Shown: positions 27,249-37,420, counted from the stretch's first letter. The stretch: 64,000 nucleotides of DNA from Pseudomonas mucidolens (GCF_900106045.1 NZ_LT629802.1:1426001-1490000); one strand, 5' to 3'. Translations and numbers: made by a program. Notes: generated by a model from the sequence alone, not told the origin.

Positions 27249-28406
27249 TCAGGTCTGGCGCAAGAGGCCAACCATGTCGGCCACGGTGCTCAGGACATCC
27301 TTGCCCAGTTGCATGGAGCGTTTGCCGGACCAGCCGGTGCGGTGATCAGGTGCGTCGTCGTTGTCCTTGAATGGCATTTCCAAGGTCAGGGACAGGCAAT
27401 CGAATTGCTCGCCCACGCTGTTGCAGGCCAAGGTCATGTTTGCTTCACCGGGCAGGTCGCGGGTGTAGCCGTGAGTGGTCTGGAAGTCGCGGGTCAGGGC
27501 GCTCAAGTGGCTGCGAAAGTATTTTTCCAACTGCTCGATGCGCGGCGTGTAGCCAGGATTGCCTTCACAGCCGGCGGTAAATACGTAGGGGATTTCCTCG
27601 TCACCATGGATGTCCAGGAACAGGTCGACGCCGTATTTTTCCATTTGCTGCTGGACGAACCACACCTCGGGACTGTTCTCCTGGCTCGCACTTTGCCACG
27701 CGCGATTGAGATCCTGGCCCATGGCGTTGGTGCGCAGGTGACCGTGGAACGCGCCGTCCGGGTTCATGTTTGGCACCAAATACAGATCGGCAACAGCCAG
27801 GAGTCTTTTCAGTTCATCGTCACCGTCCTGCTGCAGGCGTTCGATGATGCCTTCCATGAACCATTCGGCCATGTGTTCGCCAGGATGCTGCTGGGCAATG
27901 ATCCAGACCTTGCGTTGCCCCTCGTTGCCTTGCCCACGACGCAGCAAGGGAATATCACGACCTTCGACACTTTTGCCGATGGCCAACAATTGGGTCGCGG
28001 CGCGATTGAGCGCCTGGTCGATCAACCAGTCGTGGCGCTTGCGGCTGTAGGGTTCGAAGTAAGCGATCCAGACGTGTTTTTCTCGCGCCTCGAGGCTGAT
28101 GTGCAAAGTTTCGCCGTCAAAGCGCGTGGGCACTCGGAACCAATTGATGTGGTCGTAGGACGCCACGGCGTTGTAGCCACTCCAGGCGTGGTTGTAGGAC
28201 GATTGACCGGCATTACTCAGTCTGAAGCCATGCGTGTGGCCAATGTGCATGCCTTCGGCCTTGAAGTGGAACCATTGGAAGTGCTGGCTGCGAGTGTCCG
28301 GCTTGATGGCAAGCAATACTTGTCGGGCATCGCTGGCATCGAGTACCTGAATATTGCCGCTGTCGAAATCGCTGCTGATTTTGATGGAGGTCAAGGCCAC
28401 GCTCAT
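27249..28406 (-). CDS. M14-family zinc carboxypeptidase (cytosolic carboxypeptidase-like)
   Basis: 385 residues. The N-terminal 120-residue beta domain (FHFKAEGMHIGHTHGFRLSN, VASYDHINWFRVPT) is of the type found in cytosolic carboxypeptidases (CCP/Nna1). The metallopeptidase domain shows the zinc ligands QQHPGEHMAEW and DIHGDEE, the substrate-binding NPDGAFHGHLRTNAMGQDLN and the catalytic Glu in LTLEMPFKDN. All needed residues are present. No signal peptide. Eukaryotic relatives trim polyglutamate from tubulin; the bacterial substrate is unknown. Converges on the HxlR gene with no gap. Confidence 0.9.
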   Translation of the reverse strand: MSVALTSIKISSDFDSGNIQVLDASDARQVLLAIKPDTRSQHFQWFHFKAEGMHIGHTHGFRLSNAGQSSYNHAWSGYNAVASYDHINWFRVPTRFDGETLHISLEAREKHVWIAYFEPYSRKRHDWLIDQALNRAATQLLAIGKSVEGRDIPLLRRGQGNEGQRKVWIIAQQHPGEHMAEWFMEGIIERLQQDGDDELKRLLAVADLYLVPNMNPDGAFHGHLRTNAMGQDLNRAWQSASQENSPEVWFVQQQMEKYGVDLFLDIHGDEEIPYVFTAGCEGNPGYTPRIEQLEKYFRSHLSALTRDFQTTHGYTRDLPGEANMTLACNSVGEQFDCLSLTLEMPFKDNDDAPDHRTGWSGKRSMQLGKDVLSTVADMVGLLRQT

Positions 28407-28679
28407 GGTCTGTCTGCCTGATTATGAAGGTGTGGCGGGCAGTTTACACAGGCAGAAAGCAAAATCCGGACGCAAATTGTTGCGATAGAGGAGGGGGGCG
28501 TCATCCATGACGCAGCAGCAGCTTAGAATCTGTGAGATTGATTCTCAAGTGCTATTTTGGAAAGATCCGGGCCAGAGCGCTTGATCGACTTCCTTTCGGC
28601 GATAGTCTTTTGCTACCATGCGCGCCATCCAGCAACACACAGACTTCATTAGCCTGAAGCCACGCCAGAATAACTGGCA

Positions 28680-28794
28680 AAAAAAAGACCCGGCCAAAGA
28701 GCCGGGTCAAAAACCGTGATTAGCCTGATGAGGAGATATTCCAAGAGTCCGACCTAAGGTCTCTTGGTCTATCGACTGATCTCGCGACCAGCTG
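28680..28794 (-). ncRNA. prrF: PrrF-type Fur-controlled small RNA
   Basis: On the - strand I recognise the Pseudomonas PrrF sequence: CTGGTCGCGAGATCAG near the 5' end, then the conserved seed region (TCTCCTCATCAGGCTAATCA, complement of about 28715-28736), then the terminator stem GACCCGG / CCGGGTC followed by eight T (28679-28686). About 115 nt. PrrF represses mRNAs of iron-containing proteins such as sodB and TCA enzymes when iron is low. The 5' end is placed 7 bases after the -10 TATTAT. It has its own Fur box. Normally two copies exist in the genome; only one is here. Confidence 0.92.
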
Positions 28795-28800
28795 CTTGCA

Positions 28801-28828
28801 ATAATAATCATTATCATTTGCAAGTCAA
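28801..28828 (-). promoter_or_regulatory. PrrF promoter with overlapping Fur box
   Basis: On the - strand: -35 TTGACT (28823-28828), 16-base spacer, -10 TATTAT (28801-28806). The spacer and -10 form AATGATAATGATTATTATT, a good match to the Fur consensus GATAATGATAATCATTATC. Iron-bound Fur would block this promoter. Confidence 0.85.
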
Positions 28829-28885
28829 ATGTTTTTATCTGTCTGATAGGAATATTTTTTCTTCTGCTCCTGCATCCTTTCCGGA

Positions 28886-29233
28886 CTAGCGTGTCTCTGT
28901 ATCGGGTAGGCGCCGGGGGCAATCCAGCATGGCCTTGGCCATATCAATCAAGTACACCACTGAAAACGCCAGGTCCCGGGTTTCGCCGAGCTTGCTGTTC
29001 GCCAGTTCATAAGCGATGGCAGCGGCGCTGCGCAGCAGGTCTGATGCATGCACCAGCGCCTCTTCGCTGCTGATCCCAGGTTTTAACGCGAACAGGCTTT
29101 CGTTCGGTGGCGGGTCGTTAACATCTTCTTTCAAATAGTAATCCAGCGCGCGCCGGGCGGCCGTGCTGCCACGCAAAAACATCATTTCATCGTCATCGGG
29201 TGTCTCAGGTAGATGATCCGGGACTGTGGTCAT
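28886..29233 (-). CDS. DUF6124-type Pseudomonas protein
   Basis: 115 residues, acidic N-terminus (ETPDDDEMMFLRG). The core matches the small Pseudomonas family I recall as DUF6124: LFALKPGISSEEALVHASDL, LRSAAAIAYELANSKL and LAFSVVYLIDMAKAMLD. Soluble, no signal peptide. These proteins occur in many copies in Pseudomonas genomes without known function. Divergent from the LexA-like repressor gene; both control regions share a 130-base AT-rich gap. Confidence 0.75.
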   Translation of the reverse strand: MTTVPDHLPETPDDDEMMFLRGSTAARRALDYYLKEDVNDPPPNESLFALKPGISSEEALVHASDLLRSAAAIAYELANSKLGETRDLAFSVVYLIDMAKAMLDCPRRLPDTETR

Positions 29234-29363
29234 GAAGTGGGTGCTCTGAAGAAAGGGTTGTATGTCTTGGTTAGATAATAATACGAAGTGTAGTCATGTC
29301 ATTTGATTGATTAATACAAACTGTTTATTGTCGACTTGAATACACAGGGTATTGTCGCGGCCC

Positions 29364-30008
29364 ATGGATAAATGGATAGCGTTGGTCAAAAGCACCATGA
29401 AGGAGCGTAAGGTCACGCAGGACCAGCTCGCCGAACGTCTGGGCATGTCCCAGGGCGGCGTCGGTCACTGGCTGACCAAGCGCCGTGTACCGAGTCTCGC
29501 CGACATGAATCGGGTTATTGCGGAACTGGGGCTGGCGCAGCTTGAGGTCGCCTTGGTGATTCGTGAAAAGCCGGAGTCGGCTGACGACGACGTGGCTTCG
29601 TGCGCCCGCCCCAACCCGTATTTTTGTTACCCGGTGAGCGACTGGAAGGGTGCGTGCGAGGTTCGCGAGGAACGTCTTGCGTATGGCACGACGCGTTTCG
29701 AGTCGACCGACTATCACGCACGTGGCGAAGCATTCTGGCTGCAGGTGACGGGTGATGCCATGACCGCTCCCACCGGACTGAGCATCAGCGAGGGCATGAT
29801 GATTCTGGTGGACCCGGCCATCGATGCCGAGCCCGGCAAACTGGTGGTCGCCCAGTGGGCCAATAGCCCACAGGCGACGTTTCGCAAGCTGTCGGAGGAG
29901 AGCGGCCAGCGTTATCTGGTGCCGCTCAACCCGACTTACCCGAAAACCCTGTTCAGCGATGAGTGTCGGATCATCGGCGTGGTGGTGCAGGCAACGATGA
30001 AGTTTTAA
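29364..30008 (+). CDS. LexA/PrtR-like repressor (HTH plus S24 fold) without catalytic Ser/Lys
   Basis: 214 residues from ATG 29364. N-terminal Cro/C1 helix-turn-helix (VTQDQLAERLGMSQGGVGHW) and a C-terminal S24-peptidase-like domain. In self-cleaving relatives the motif reads VTGDSMT; here it is VTGDAMTAPTG, so the nucleophile Ser is Ala132. The general-base Lys (TFKKL in PrtR-type proteins) is Arg174 in ATFRKL, though K175 follows. No Ala-Gly or Cys-Gly bond is visible in the linker. It probably cannot be inactivated by RecA-stimulated self-cleavage. An inverted repeat AATAC-N5-GTATT (29339-29353) overlaps its start region and may be its operator. Confidence 0.85.
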   Translation: MDKWIALVKSTMKERKVTQDQLAERLGMSQGGVGHWLTKRRVPSLADMNRVIAELGLAQLEVALVIREKPESADDDVASCARPNPYFCYPVSDWKGACEVREERLAYGTTRFESTDYHARGEAFWLQVTGDAMTAPTGLSISEGMMILVDPAIDAEPGKLVVAQWANSPQATFRKLSEESGQRYLVPLNPTYPKTLFSDECRIIGVVVQATMKF

Positions 30009-31957
30009 GCCAGCGTATCCAGCTCCACCAGTGCACAGCCCTCGCCAACCATTTCACCTTCCTGGCAATACAACGCCTTGACCACACCGGCGTGGGGCGC
30101 GCGGATGCTGTGTTCCATCTTCATGGCTTCGAGCACCACCAGTTGGGCGCCGGCTTCCACAGCCTGCCCGACGTCCACCAGCACGCGCACGATGCTGCCA
30201 TTCATGGGGGCGATCAGGCCGCCTTGATGGGATTGACTGGCGTCGACCGCCGCAATCGGATCAAACAGCGTTACACGGTGCAGCTCACCGTCCCAGCGCA
30301 AGAAAAGCGCCTGTTCGCTGCGTACCGCCAAGTGCGAACGGCGTACGCCTTGCTCTTCTACCAATAATTGCTCGCCCAATAGGCGCGGGGCATTGACGGT
30401 CTGCAGTGTCACCAGCCGATCCTGGCCATCGCAGCTCAAATGCAACGAGGTCTCGGCGTCCAGCCCGGCGCGAAAACCCCGCGTTGTGGCCCAGGGTGAA
30501 CAGGGATCATCCGCTCGGACCTTCGCTGCTTGGCTTTGCATGAAAGCGTGGCCCGCGGCCTGCCAGAACGCGTCGCTCAAGTCGCCGGCGGCGGGCAGCA
30601 ATTGCGCCTGGTAACGCGGGATAAATCCGGTGTCCAGTTCGGCTGCGGCAAATGCCGGATGGCCGATGATGCGGCGCAAAAAGCCCAGGTTGGTCTTCAC
30701 GCCACCGACGGCAAACTCATCAAGCATGCTCAACAGCCGCAGGCGCGCCTGTTCGCGGTCCTCTCCCCAGGCAATCAGCTTACCGAGCATCGGGTCGTAG
30801 AAGGGCGACACGCTGTCGCCTTGCTCGACACCGCTGTCGACCCGCCGGCCCGGGCCAGGCGTGGATTCGCGGTAAAGCGCCAGTTGCCCGGTGGACGGCA
30901 GGAAATCATTGGCCGGGTCCTCGGCATACAGGCGTACTTCAATCGCGTGTCCAAGCAGCGGCACTTGCGCCTGGGTCATCGGCAGTGGTTCACCCCGAGC
31001 CACGCGAATCTGCCAGGCCACCAGGTCCAGGCCGGTGATGGCTTCGGTTACCGGGTGTTCCACTTGCAGCCGTGTGTTCATTTCCATGAAGAAAAACTCG
31101 CCCCGGGCGTCCAACAGGAACTCCACGGTGCCGGCGCCGACATAGCCGATGGCCTGCGCCGCGCGGACCGCCGCTTCACCCATGGCTTTGCGCCGCGCGG
31201 GGCTGAGGCCAGGTGCTGGCGCCTCTTCGACGACTTTCTGGTGGCGGCGTTGAATCGAGCAGTCGCGTTCATTGAGGTAGAGGCAATGGCCGTGTTGATC
31301 GGCAAACACCTGAATCTCGACGTGGCGCGGCTTGATCAGGTACTTCTCCACCAACATCTGGGCGTTGCCGAATGACGACAGGGCTTCGCGCTGCGCCGAG
31401 GCCAAGGCTTCGGCCAGTTGACTGACATCCTCAACCACTTTCATACCCTTGCCGCCACCCCCGGCGGTGGCTTTGAGCAGCACCGGATAGCCGATGCGCT
31501 CGGCGGCCTGGCGGAAGGTCTGCAGATCCTGGGCCTCGCCGTGATAGCCCGGCACCAGCGGCACTCCGGCGGTTTCCATCAGAGCCTTGGCGGCGGATTT
31601 GCTGCCCATGGCATCAATGGCCGAGGCGGGCGGTCCGAGAAAAATCAGTCCGGCGGCTTCAATGGCGCGAGCAAAACCAGGGTTTTCCGAGAGAAAGCCA
31701 TACCCTGGATGAATCGCCTGGGCGCCACTGGCCTTGGCGGCCGCGATCAGTTTGTCGATTTGCAGGTAGCTGTCGGCGGCTTTGCTGCCGCCCAGGTCGA
31801 CGCGGATATCCGCCTCGCGGCTGTGGCGCGCATCACGGTCGGTGGCGCTGTGGACCGCCACGGTGGTCAGTCCCAATGCCTTGGCTGTGCGCATGACCCG
31901 GCAGGCGATTTCGCCGCGGTTGGCCACCAGGACACAGGTGATAGCAGGTGCACTCAT
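30005..31957 (-). CDS. liuD: Methylcrotonyl-CoA carboxylase biotin-containing subunit
   Basis: 650 residues: biotin carboxylase/ATP-grasp domain (1-450: VLVANRGEIACRVMRTAKAL, GGGGKGMKVVEDVS, EMNTRLQVEHPVTE), a BT-type linker region and a C-terminal biotinyl domain with AMKMEHS, the Lys that carries biotin. With LiuB it carboxylates 3-methylcrotonyl-CoA in leucine breakdown. Last gene of liuABCD: it overlaps liuC by 4 bases (ATGA). The stop overlaps the convergent LexA-like gene by 4 bases. Assignment over geranyl-CoA or propionyl-CoA carboxylase rests on operon context. Confidence 0.94.
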   Translation of the reverse strand: MSAPAITCVLVANRGEIACRVMRTAKALGLTTVAVHSATDRDARHSREADIRVDLGGSKAADSYLQIDKLIAAAKASGAQAIHPGYGFLSENPGFARAIEAAGLIFLGPPASAIDAMGSKSAAKALMETAGVPLVPGYHGEAQDLQTFRQAAERIGYPVLLKATAGGGGKGMKVVEDVSQLAEALASAQREALSSFGNAQMLVEKYLIKPRHVEIQVFADQHGHCLYLNERDCSIQRRHQKVVEEAPAPGLSPARRKAMGEAAVRAAQAIGYVGAGTVEFLLDARGEFFFMEMNTRLQVEHPVTEAITGLDLVAWQIRVARGEPLPMTQAQVPLLGHAIEVRLYAEDPANDFLPSTGQLALYRESTPGPGRRVDSGVEQGDSVSPFYDPMLGKLIAWGEDREQARLRLLSMLDEFAVGGVKTNLGFLRRIIGHPAFAAAELDTGFIPRYQAQLLPAAGDLSDAFWQAAGHAFMQSQAAKVRADDPCSPWATTRGFRAGLDAETSLHLSCDGQDRLVTLQTVNAPRLLGEQLLVEEQGVRRSHLAVRSEQALFLRWDGELHRVTLFDPIAAVDASQSHQGGLIAPMNGSIVRVLVDVGQAVEAGAQLVVLEAMKMEHSIRAPHAGVVKALYCQEGEMVGEGCALVELDTLA

Positions 31958-32760
31958 GAACGCGGCTCCTGAGATTGCCAGGTCGGCGGACGTTTCTGCA
32001 GAAAGGCCCGCAAGCCTTCCTGGCCTTCGGCGCTGACGCGGATGCGCGAGATAGCGTTTTCGCAGTAACGCCGCAGGGCAGGTGTGAGCGCGCCGTTACC
32101 GACCTCGCGCAGCAGGTCCTTGCTGGCGCGCATGGCCGCTGGGCTGTTGAGCAGCAGGTTGGCGATCCATTGCTCGACCTGCTGCTCCAGTTCGTCGCGC
32201 GGATAACTCTCGGCCAACAGTCCGATCTCCCGCGCCCGCTGGCCGCTGAAGCGGTCTGCCGTCAGGGCATAGCGGCGTGCCGCTCGTTCGCCAATGGCCT
32301 GCACGACAAATGGGCTGATAACCGCTGGCGCGAGGCCGATGCGTACTTCCGACAGGCAGAACTGCGCGTCATCGGCACCAATGGCCATGTCGCAACAACT
32401 GATCAAGCCCAGCGCGCCGCCGTAAGCCGCGCCCTGAACCACCGCCAGTGTCGGGATCTTCAGCTTGGCCAGGTTGTACATCAACTCTGCCAGCTCCCGC
32501 GCATCATCCAGGTTGGTGTGGTAGTCGAGCTCGGCCGATTGCTGCATCCAGGCCAGGTCCGCGCCGGCACTGAAGTGCTTGCCGCGTCCCCGCAGTACCA
32601 GGAAACGCAGGCTCGAATCGGCCTGGACCCGATCCAGGGCGAGGATCAGTTCACGGATCATTTCGGCATTGAAAGCGTTGTTCTTCTCTTCGCGGCTCAG
32701 CCAGAGGGTGGCAAAACCACGCGGGTCGGTGACCAGCTCGAGGGTGTTGAAGTCGCTCAT
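31954..32760 (-). CDS. liuC: 3-methylglutaconyl-CoA hydratase (enoyl-CoA hydratase family)
   Basis: 268 residues from the ATG at 32760 (MSDFNTLELVTDPRG), which has TGGAG about 11 bases upstream; an ATG at 32775 is less likely. Crotonase fold with oxyanion-hole segments GRGKHFSAGADLAWM and VQGAAYGGALGLISCCDM. In the liu operon it hydrates 3-methylglutaconyl-CoA to HMG-CoA, the substrate of liuE. Overlaps liuD by 4 bases and follows liuB by 15 bases. Confidence 0.92.
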   Translation of the reverse strand: MSDFNTLELVTDPRGFATLWLSREEKNNAFNAEMIRELILALDRVQADSSLRFLVLRGRGKHFSAGADLAWMQQSAELDYHTNLDDARELAELMYNLAKLKIPTLAVVQGAAYGGALGLISCCDMAIGADDAQFCLSEVRIGLAPAVISPFVVQAIGERAARRYALTADRFSGQRAREIGLLAESYPRDELEQQVEQWIANLLLNSPAAMRASKDLLREVGNGALTPALRRYCENAISRIRVSAEGQEGLRAFLQKRPPTWQSQEPRS

Positions 32761-32775
32761 GGGATACAGCTCCAT

Positions 32776-34383
32776 TTACATGCGGAACACGCCGAAGCGG
32801 CTCGGCTCGATAGGCGCGTTCAGCGACGCGGACAAGGCCAGGGCCAGCACGTCACGGGTTTGCAGCGGGTCGATGACACCGTCATCCCACAGGCGGGCGC
32901 TGGAGTAATAAGGGTGGCCCTGGGTTTCGTACTGGTCGAGGATCGGCTGTTTGATGGCCGCCTCTTCCTGAGTGCTGAACGCCTGGCCAGCGCGTTCGGC
33001 CTGTTCGCGCTTAACCTGCACCAACACCCCGGCCGCCTGTTCGGCACCCATCACGCCGATCCGCGCGTTGGGCCACATCCACAGGAAGCGCGGGTCATAG
33101 GCGCGACCGCACATTCCATAATTGCCGGCCCCGAAGCTGCCGCCGATGATCACGGTGAATTTCGGTACCTTGGCACACGCCACCGCCGTCACCAGCTTCG
33201 CACCGTGCTTGGCAATGCCGCCTGCCTCGTATTTTTGCCCGACCATAAAGCCGGTGATGTTCTGCAAAAACAGCAGGGGAATCCCGCGCTGGCAGGCCAG
33301 TTCGATAAAGTGCGCGCCTTTCTGCGCGGCCTCTGCGAAGAGGATGCCGTTGTTGGCGAGGAGCGCGATCGGGTAGCCGTGCAAGTGGGCGAAACCGCAC
33401 ACCAGGGTCGTACCGAACAGCGCTTTGAATTCATCGAAGACCGAACCGTCCACCAGTCGCGCGATGACTTCACGCACATCGAATGGTTGCTTGGCATCGG
33501 CCGGGATGACCCCATACAGCTCGTCGACGGCATATAAAGGTGCTGCTGGCGTGCGCTGCTGCAACTGGCCCTGCTTGCGCCAGTTGAGGTTGGCCACGCT
33601 GCGACGGGCCAGGGCCAGAGCATGTTCGTCACTGTCGGCATAGTGATCGGCCACCCCGGAGATCTTGCAATGCACATCGGCACCGCCCAATTCTTCGGCG
33701 CTGACCACCTCACCGGTCGCAGCTTTTACCAGCGGCGGGCCGGCGAGGAAAATCGTGGCTTGCTGGCGCACCATGATCGCTTCGTCTGCCATCGCCGGTA
33801 CATAGGCGCCGCCGGCGGTGCAGGAACCCATGACCACGGCGATCTGCGGGATACCCTGGGCGCTCATGTTGGCCTGGTTGAAGAAGATCCGCCCGAAATG
33901 CTCGCGGTCGGGAAACACTTCGTCCTGGCGCGGCAGGTTGGCGCCGCCGGAGTCCACCAGATAGATGCACGGCAGGCGGTTCTGCTCGGCGATGGTTTGC
34001 GCGCGCAGGTGTTTTTTAACGGTCAGCGGGTAATAGGAACCGCCTTTCACCGTCGCATCGTTGGCGACGATCATGCATTCGACGCCTTCCACCCGCCCGA
34101 TCCCGGCAATTACGCCGGCAGCGGGAACGTCCTCGCCGTAGACCTGATAGGCCGCTAATTGGCTGAGTTCGAGAAACGCCGAGCCAGGGTCGAGCAAGCG
34201 GTTGATGCGTTCGCGAGGCAATAGCTTGCCACGCGAAGTATGCCGTTCCTGGGCCTTGCTGCCGCCGCCTTGCTGGACTTGGGCAAGCAGGGAGTGCAAG
34301 GCATCGACCTGTTTGAGCATCGCCGCGCTGTTGGCGGCAAACTCCGCCGAGCGTGGGTTGAGCTGGGTGTGCAGGATGGCCAT
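32776..34383 (-). CDS. liuB: Methylcrotonyl-CoA carboxylase carboxyltransferase subunit
   Basis: 535 residues, carboxyltransferase fold with two crotonase-like halves. Motifs: [20 protein letters not shown] near the N-terminus, [35 protein letters not shown] and [18 protein letters not shown]. It transfers CO2 from biotin on LiuD to 3-methylcrotonyl-CoA. Starts 11 bases after the liuA stop. Confidence 0.95.
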   Translation of the reverse strand: MAILHTQLNPRSAEFAANSAAMLKQVDALHSLLAQVQQGGGSKAQERHTSRGKLLPRERINRLLDPGSAFLELSQLAAYQVYGEDVPAAGVIAGIGRVEGVECMIVANDATVKGGSYYPLTVKKHLRAQTIAEQNRLPCIYLVDSGGANLPRQDEVFPDREHFGRIFFNQANMSAQGIPQIAVVMGSCTAGGAYVPAMADEAIMVRQQATIFLAGPPLVKAATGEVVSAEELGGADVHCKISGVADHYADSDEHALALARRSVANLNWRKQGQLQQRTPAAPLYAVDELYGVIPADAKQPFDVREVIARLVDGSVFDEFKALFGTTLVCGFAHLHGYPIALLANNGILFAEAAQKGAHFIELACQRGIPLLFLQNITGFMVGQKYEAGGIAKHGAKLVTAVACAKVPKFTVIIGGSFGAGNYGMCGRAYDPRFLWMWPNARIGVMGAEQAAGVLVQVKREQAERAGQAFSTQEEAAIKQPILDQYETQGHPYYSSARLWDDGVIDPLQTRDVLALALSASLNAPIEPSRFGVFRM

Positions 34384-34394
34384 GACACGCTCCG

Positions 34395-35558
34395 TCAGCG
34401 GGTTTCGTTAAATAATTCGCGACCAATCAACATGCGCCGGATCTCACTGGTGCCGGCACCGATTTCATACAGCTTGGCGTCACGCAGCAGGCGTCCTGCG
34501 GGGAATTCGTTGATGTAGCCGTTACCGCCGAGAATTTGGATCGCGTCCAGCGCCATTTGGGTGGCGCGTTCGGCGCTGTAGAGAATCACCCCGGCGGCGT
34601 CCTTGCGCGTGGTTTCGCCGCGTTCGCAGGCCTGTGCCACGGCATACAGGTACGCGCGGCTGGCATTGAGTTGGGTGTACATGTCGGCGACTTTGCCCTG
34701 GATCAATTGGAACTCACCGATGCTCTGGCCGAACTGCTTGCGGTCGTGGATATAGGGCACGATCAGGTCCATGCAGGCTTGCATGATCCCGGTAGGGCCA
34801 CCGGACAGCACCACGCGTTCGTAGTCCAAGCCACTCATCAGTACTTTCACTCCGCCATTGAGTGTGCCGAGGATATTTCCCTCGGGCACTTCAACGTCGT
34901 CGAAAAACAGCTCGCAGGTATTGGAACCGCGCATGCCCAGCTTGTCGAACTTGTTGCTGCGGCTGAAACCTTTCGACTCACGTTCGACGATAAACGCGGT
35001 GATGCCGTGGGCGCCTTTCTCAAGGTCGGTCTTGGCGTAGATCACGTAGGTATTGGCGTCAGGGCCGTTGGTAATCCAGGTCTTGCTGCCGTTGAGCACA
35101 TAGTGCTCGCCGCGCTTGTCGGCGCGCAGTTTCATCGAGACCACGTCGGATCCGGCGTTCGGCTCGCTCATGGCCAGGGCGCCGATGTGCTCGCCGCTGA
35201 TCAGCTTGGGCAAATACTTGAGTTTCTGTTCGTGAGTGCCGTTGCGGTTGATCTGGTTGACGCAGAGGTTGGAGTGCGCGCCGTAGGACAAGGCAACTGA
35301 CGCCGAGCCGCGACTGATCTCCTCCATGGCCACCACGTGGGCCAGGTAGCCCAGGCCGGCGCCGCCGTATTCTTCCGGCACGGTGATGCCGAGCAGGCCC
35401 ATGTCGCCGAACTTGCGCCACATGTCGGCGGGGAACAGATTGTCGATGTCGATCTGCGCGGCGCGCGGCGCCAGTTCCTTGGCCACAAATGACTGCACCT
35501 GGTCACGCAGCATGTCGATGGTTTCACCGAGGGCGAAATTCAGGGAGGGGTAACTCAT
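34395..35558 (-). CDS. liuA: Isovaleryl-CoA dehydrogenase
   Basis: 387 residues, FAD-dependent acyl-CoA dehydrogenase. Start [23 protein letters not shown]/substrate motifs [18 protein letters not shown] and [20 protein letters not shown]. The catalytic Glu of the IVD branch sits in [16 protein letters not shown]-terminal [20 protein letters not shown]. First gene of liuABCD; two LiuR-type palindromes lie 60-120 bases upstream. Confidence 0.96.
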   Translation of the reverse strand: MSYPSLNFALGETIDMLRDQVQSFVAKELAPRAAQIDIDNLFPADMWRKFGDMGLLGITVPEEYGGAGLGYLAHVVAMEEISRGSASVALSYGAHSNLCVNQINRNGTHEQKLKYLPKLISGEHIGALAMSEPNAGSDVVSMKLRADKRGEHYVLNGSKTWITNGPDANTYVIYAKTDLEKGAHGITAFIVERESKGFSRSNKFDKLGMRGSNTCELFFDDVEVPEGNILGTLNGGVKVLMSGLDYERVVLSGGPTGIMQACMDLIVPYIHDRKQFGQSIGEFQLIQGKVADMYTQLNASRAYLYAVAQACERGETTRKDAAGVILYSAERATQMALDAIQILGGNGYINEFPAGRLLRDAKLYEIGAGTSEIRRMLIGRELFNETR

Positions 35559-35618
35559 GGACAGGCACCTTTTAAGCGTTGTTGTGGTGTGGAGAAGCGT
35601 GCCCTCGGCGCGCTAACC

Positions 35619-35634
35619 TTTACGTTAACGTAAA
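35619..35634. promoter_or_regulatory. LiuR operator 1 in the liuA/ligase divergent gap
   Basis: Perfect 16-bp palindrome TTTACGTTAACGTAAA. Related palindromes occur at 35662 and before liuR, consistent with one MerR-type regulator. Confidence 0.7.
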
Positions 35635-35661
35635 CTTGCGTTGCAAGGCTGTCAATCGTGG

Positions 35662-35677
35662 TTTACGTTAACGTCAA
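35662..35677. promoter_or_regulatory. LiuR operator 2 in the liuA/ligase divergent gap
   Basis: TTTACGTTAACGTCAA, a near-perfect palindrome 43 bases from operator 1. One operator per divergent promoter is the simplest reading. Confidence 0.7.
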
Positions 35678-35720
35678 GCAAGCAGTCGTCCACCTACAAA
35701 AAAACACAATGGGGACCGTT

Positions 35721-37406
35721 ATGGATCAACCGAATCAGAGCTACAGCCGTGGTTCCCAGGACCAGGCGTTGCTGGCCATGACCATTGGCCAGGCGTTCGA
35801 CCAAACGGTCGCGCGATACGCGGAGGGCGACGCCCTGGTGGTCCGCCACCAGCACCTGCGTTACACCTGGCGGCAACTGGGCGAGGCGGTCGATCTGCAT
35901 GCCCGTGGGTTGCTGGCGTTGGGCTTGCAGGCGGGTGATCGGCTGGGTATCTGGGCCCCGAACTGTGCCGAGTGGTGCATCAGTCAGGTGGCCAGCGCCA
36001 AGCTGGGCGTGATTCTGGTCAACATCAATCCGGCCTATCGCGCCAGCGAGCTGGAGTACGTGCTCAAGCAGTCCGGTTGTCAGTGGTTGATCAGTGCCGG
36101 GTCCTTCAAATCCTCGGATTACCACGCCATGCTGCAGGAACTGGTGCCCGAACTGGGTGAGCAAACCAGCGGCCAGCTGCAGTGCGAGAACCTTCCCGAA
36201 CTGCGCGGGGTGATCAGTCTCGATCCGCGACCGCCTTCGGGATTCCTGCCCTGGTCGCACCTCTCGACCCTCGGCGCGGACGTCCCGATGACTCAGTTGC
36301 ATGCTCGCCAGGCCAATCTGCACTTCGGCCAAGCCGTCAATATCCAGTACACCTCCGGCACCACCGGCTTTCCGAAGGGCGCGACCCTCAGTCATCACAA
36401 TATTCTGAATAACGGCTACATGGTCGGCGAAAGCCTGGGGCTCACGGCACAAGACCGCCTGGTGATTCCCGTACCGCTTTATCACTGCTTTGGCATGGTG
36501 ATGGGTAACCTGGGCTGCATCACCCATGGCACCACCATGATTTATCCCAATGACGGTTTCGATCCTTTGTTGACATTGACCACCGTTGCCGAAGAACAGG
36601 CCACCGGCCTCTACGGCGTGCCGACGATGTTTATCGCGATGCTCGATCATCCACGTCGCGGCGAGTTCGACGTGTCGAGCCTACGCACCGGGATCATGGC
36701 TGGGGCCACTTGCCCCATCGAGGTGATGCGTCGGGTGATCAGCGAGATGCACATGGGTGAGGTGCAGATTGCCTACGGCATGACCGAAACCAGCCCGGTG
36801 TCGCTGCAGACCGGGGCGGATGATGATCTGGAGCGGCGTGTCACCACCGTGGGGCGCACCCAGCCGCAACTGGAAAGCAAGATCATCGATGTGGCGGGTA
36901 ACACTGTGCCGCGTGGTCAAGTCGGCGAGTTGTGCACCCGTGGCTACAGCGTGATGCTCGGTTATTGGAATAACCCCGTCGGCACCCGCGAAGCCATCGA
37001 CGACGCTGGCTGGATGCACACCGGCGACCTGGCGAGCATGGACGAGCAGGGCTACGTATGCATCGCTGGGCGTAACAAGGACATGATCATCCGGGGCGGC
37101 GAGAACGTGTATCCGCGAGAACTGGAGGAGTTCTTTTTCACCCATCCGGCAGTCGCGGATGTGCAGATCATCGGCATCCCGGACGCACGTTATGGCGAAG
37201 AAATCGTGGCCTGGATCAAGTTCCATCCGGGTCATGCGGCCAACGAACTGGAATTGCAAACCTGGTGCAAGGGGCGGATCGCGCACTTCAAGACACCCCG
37301 GTATTTCAAGTTCGTGGACGAATTTCCGATGACGGTGACGGGCAAGATCCAGAAGTTTCGGATGCGCGAGATGATGATCGAGGAGCTGCGTGCAAAGGGT
37401 ATGTAA
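35721..37406 (+). CDS. AMP-dependent acyl-CoA synthetase
   Basis: 561 residues from ATG 35721, which has TGGGGA about 6 bases upstream; earlier in-frame ATGs lack a ribosome-binding site. ANL-superfamily ligase with P-loop [56 protein letters not shown] and the C-terminal lysine in [11 protein letters not shown]. Activates a carboxylic acid to its CoA thioester. Sharing LiuR operators with liuA suggests an acid feeding the pathway, such as isovalerate or another branched or medium-chain acid. Confidence 0.9.
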   Translation: MDQPNQSYSRGSQDQALLAMTIGQAFDQTVARYAEGDALVVRHQHLRYTWRQLGEAVDLHARGLLALGLQAGDRLGIWAPNCAEWCISQVASAKLGVILVNINPAYRASELEYVLKQSGCQWLISAGSFKSSDYHAMLQELVPELGEQTSGQLQCENLPELRGVISLDPRPPSGFLPWSHLSTLGADVPMTQLHARQANLHFGQAVNIQYTSGTTGFPKGATLSHHNILNNGYMVGESLGLTAQDRLVIPVPLYHCFGMVMGNLGCITHGTTMIYPNDGFDPLLTLTTVAEEQATGLYGVPTMFIAMLDHPRRGEFDVSSLRTGIMAGATCPIEVMRRVISEMHMGEVQIAYGMTETSPVSLQTGADDDLERRVTTVGRTQPQLESKIIDVAGNTVPRGQVGELCTRGYSVMLGYWNNPVGTREAIDDAGWMHTGDLASMDEQGYVCIAGRNKDMIIRGGENVYPRELEEFFFTHPAVADVQIIGIPDARYGEEIVAWIKFHPGHAANELELQTWCKGRIAHFKTPRYFKFVDEFPMTVTGKIQKFRMREMMIEELRAKGM

Positions 37407-37420
37407 CCTGGTCTATCAGA

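Noticed and set aside
31975-33537. A 520-codon + strand frame antisense to liuC/liuB
   Set aside because: Shadow of well-recognised liu genes; no start signal or domain.
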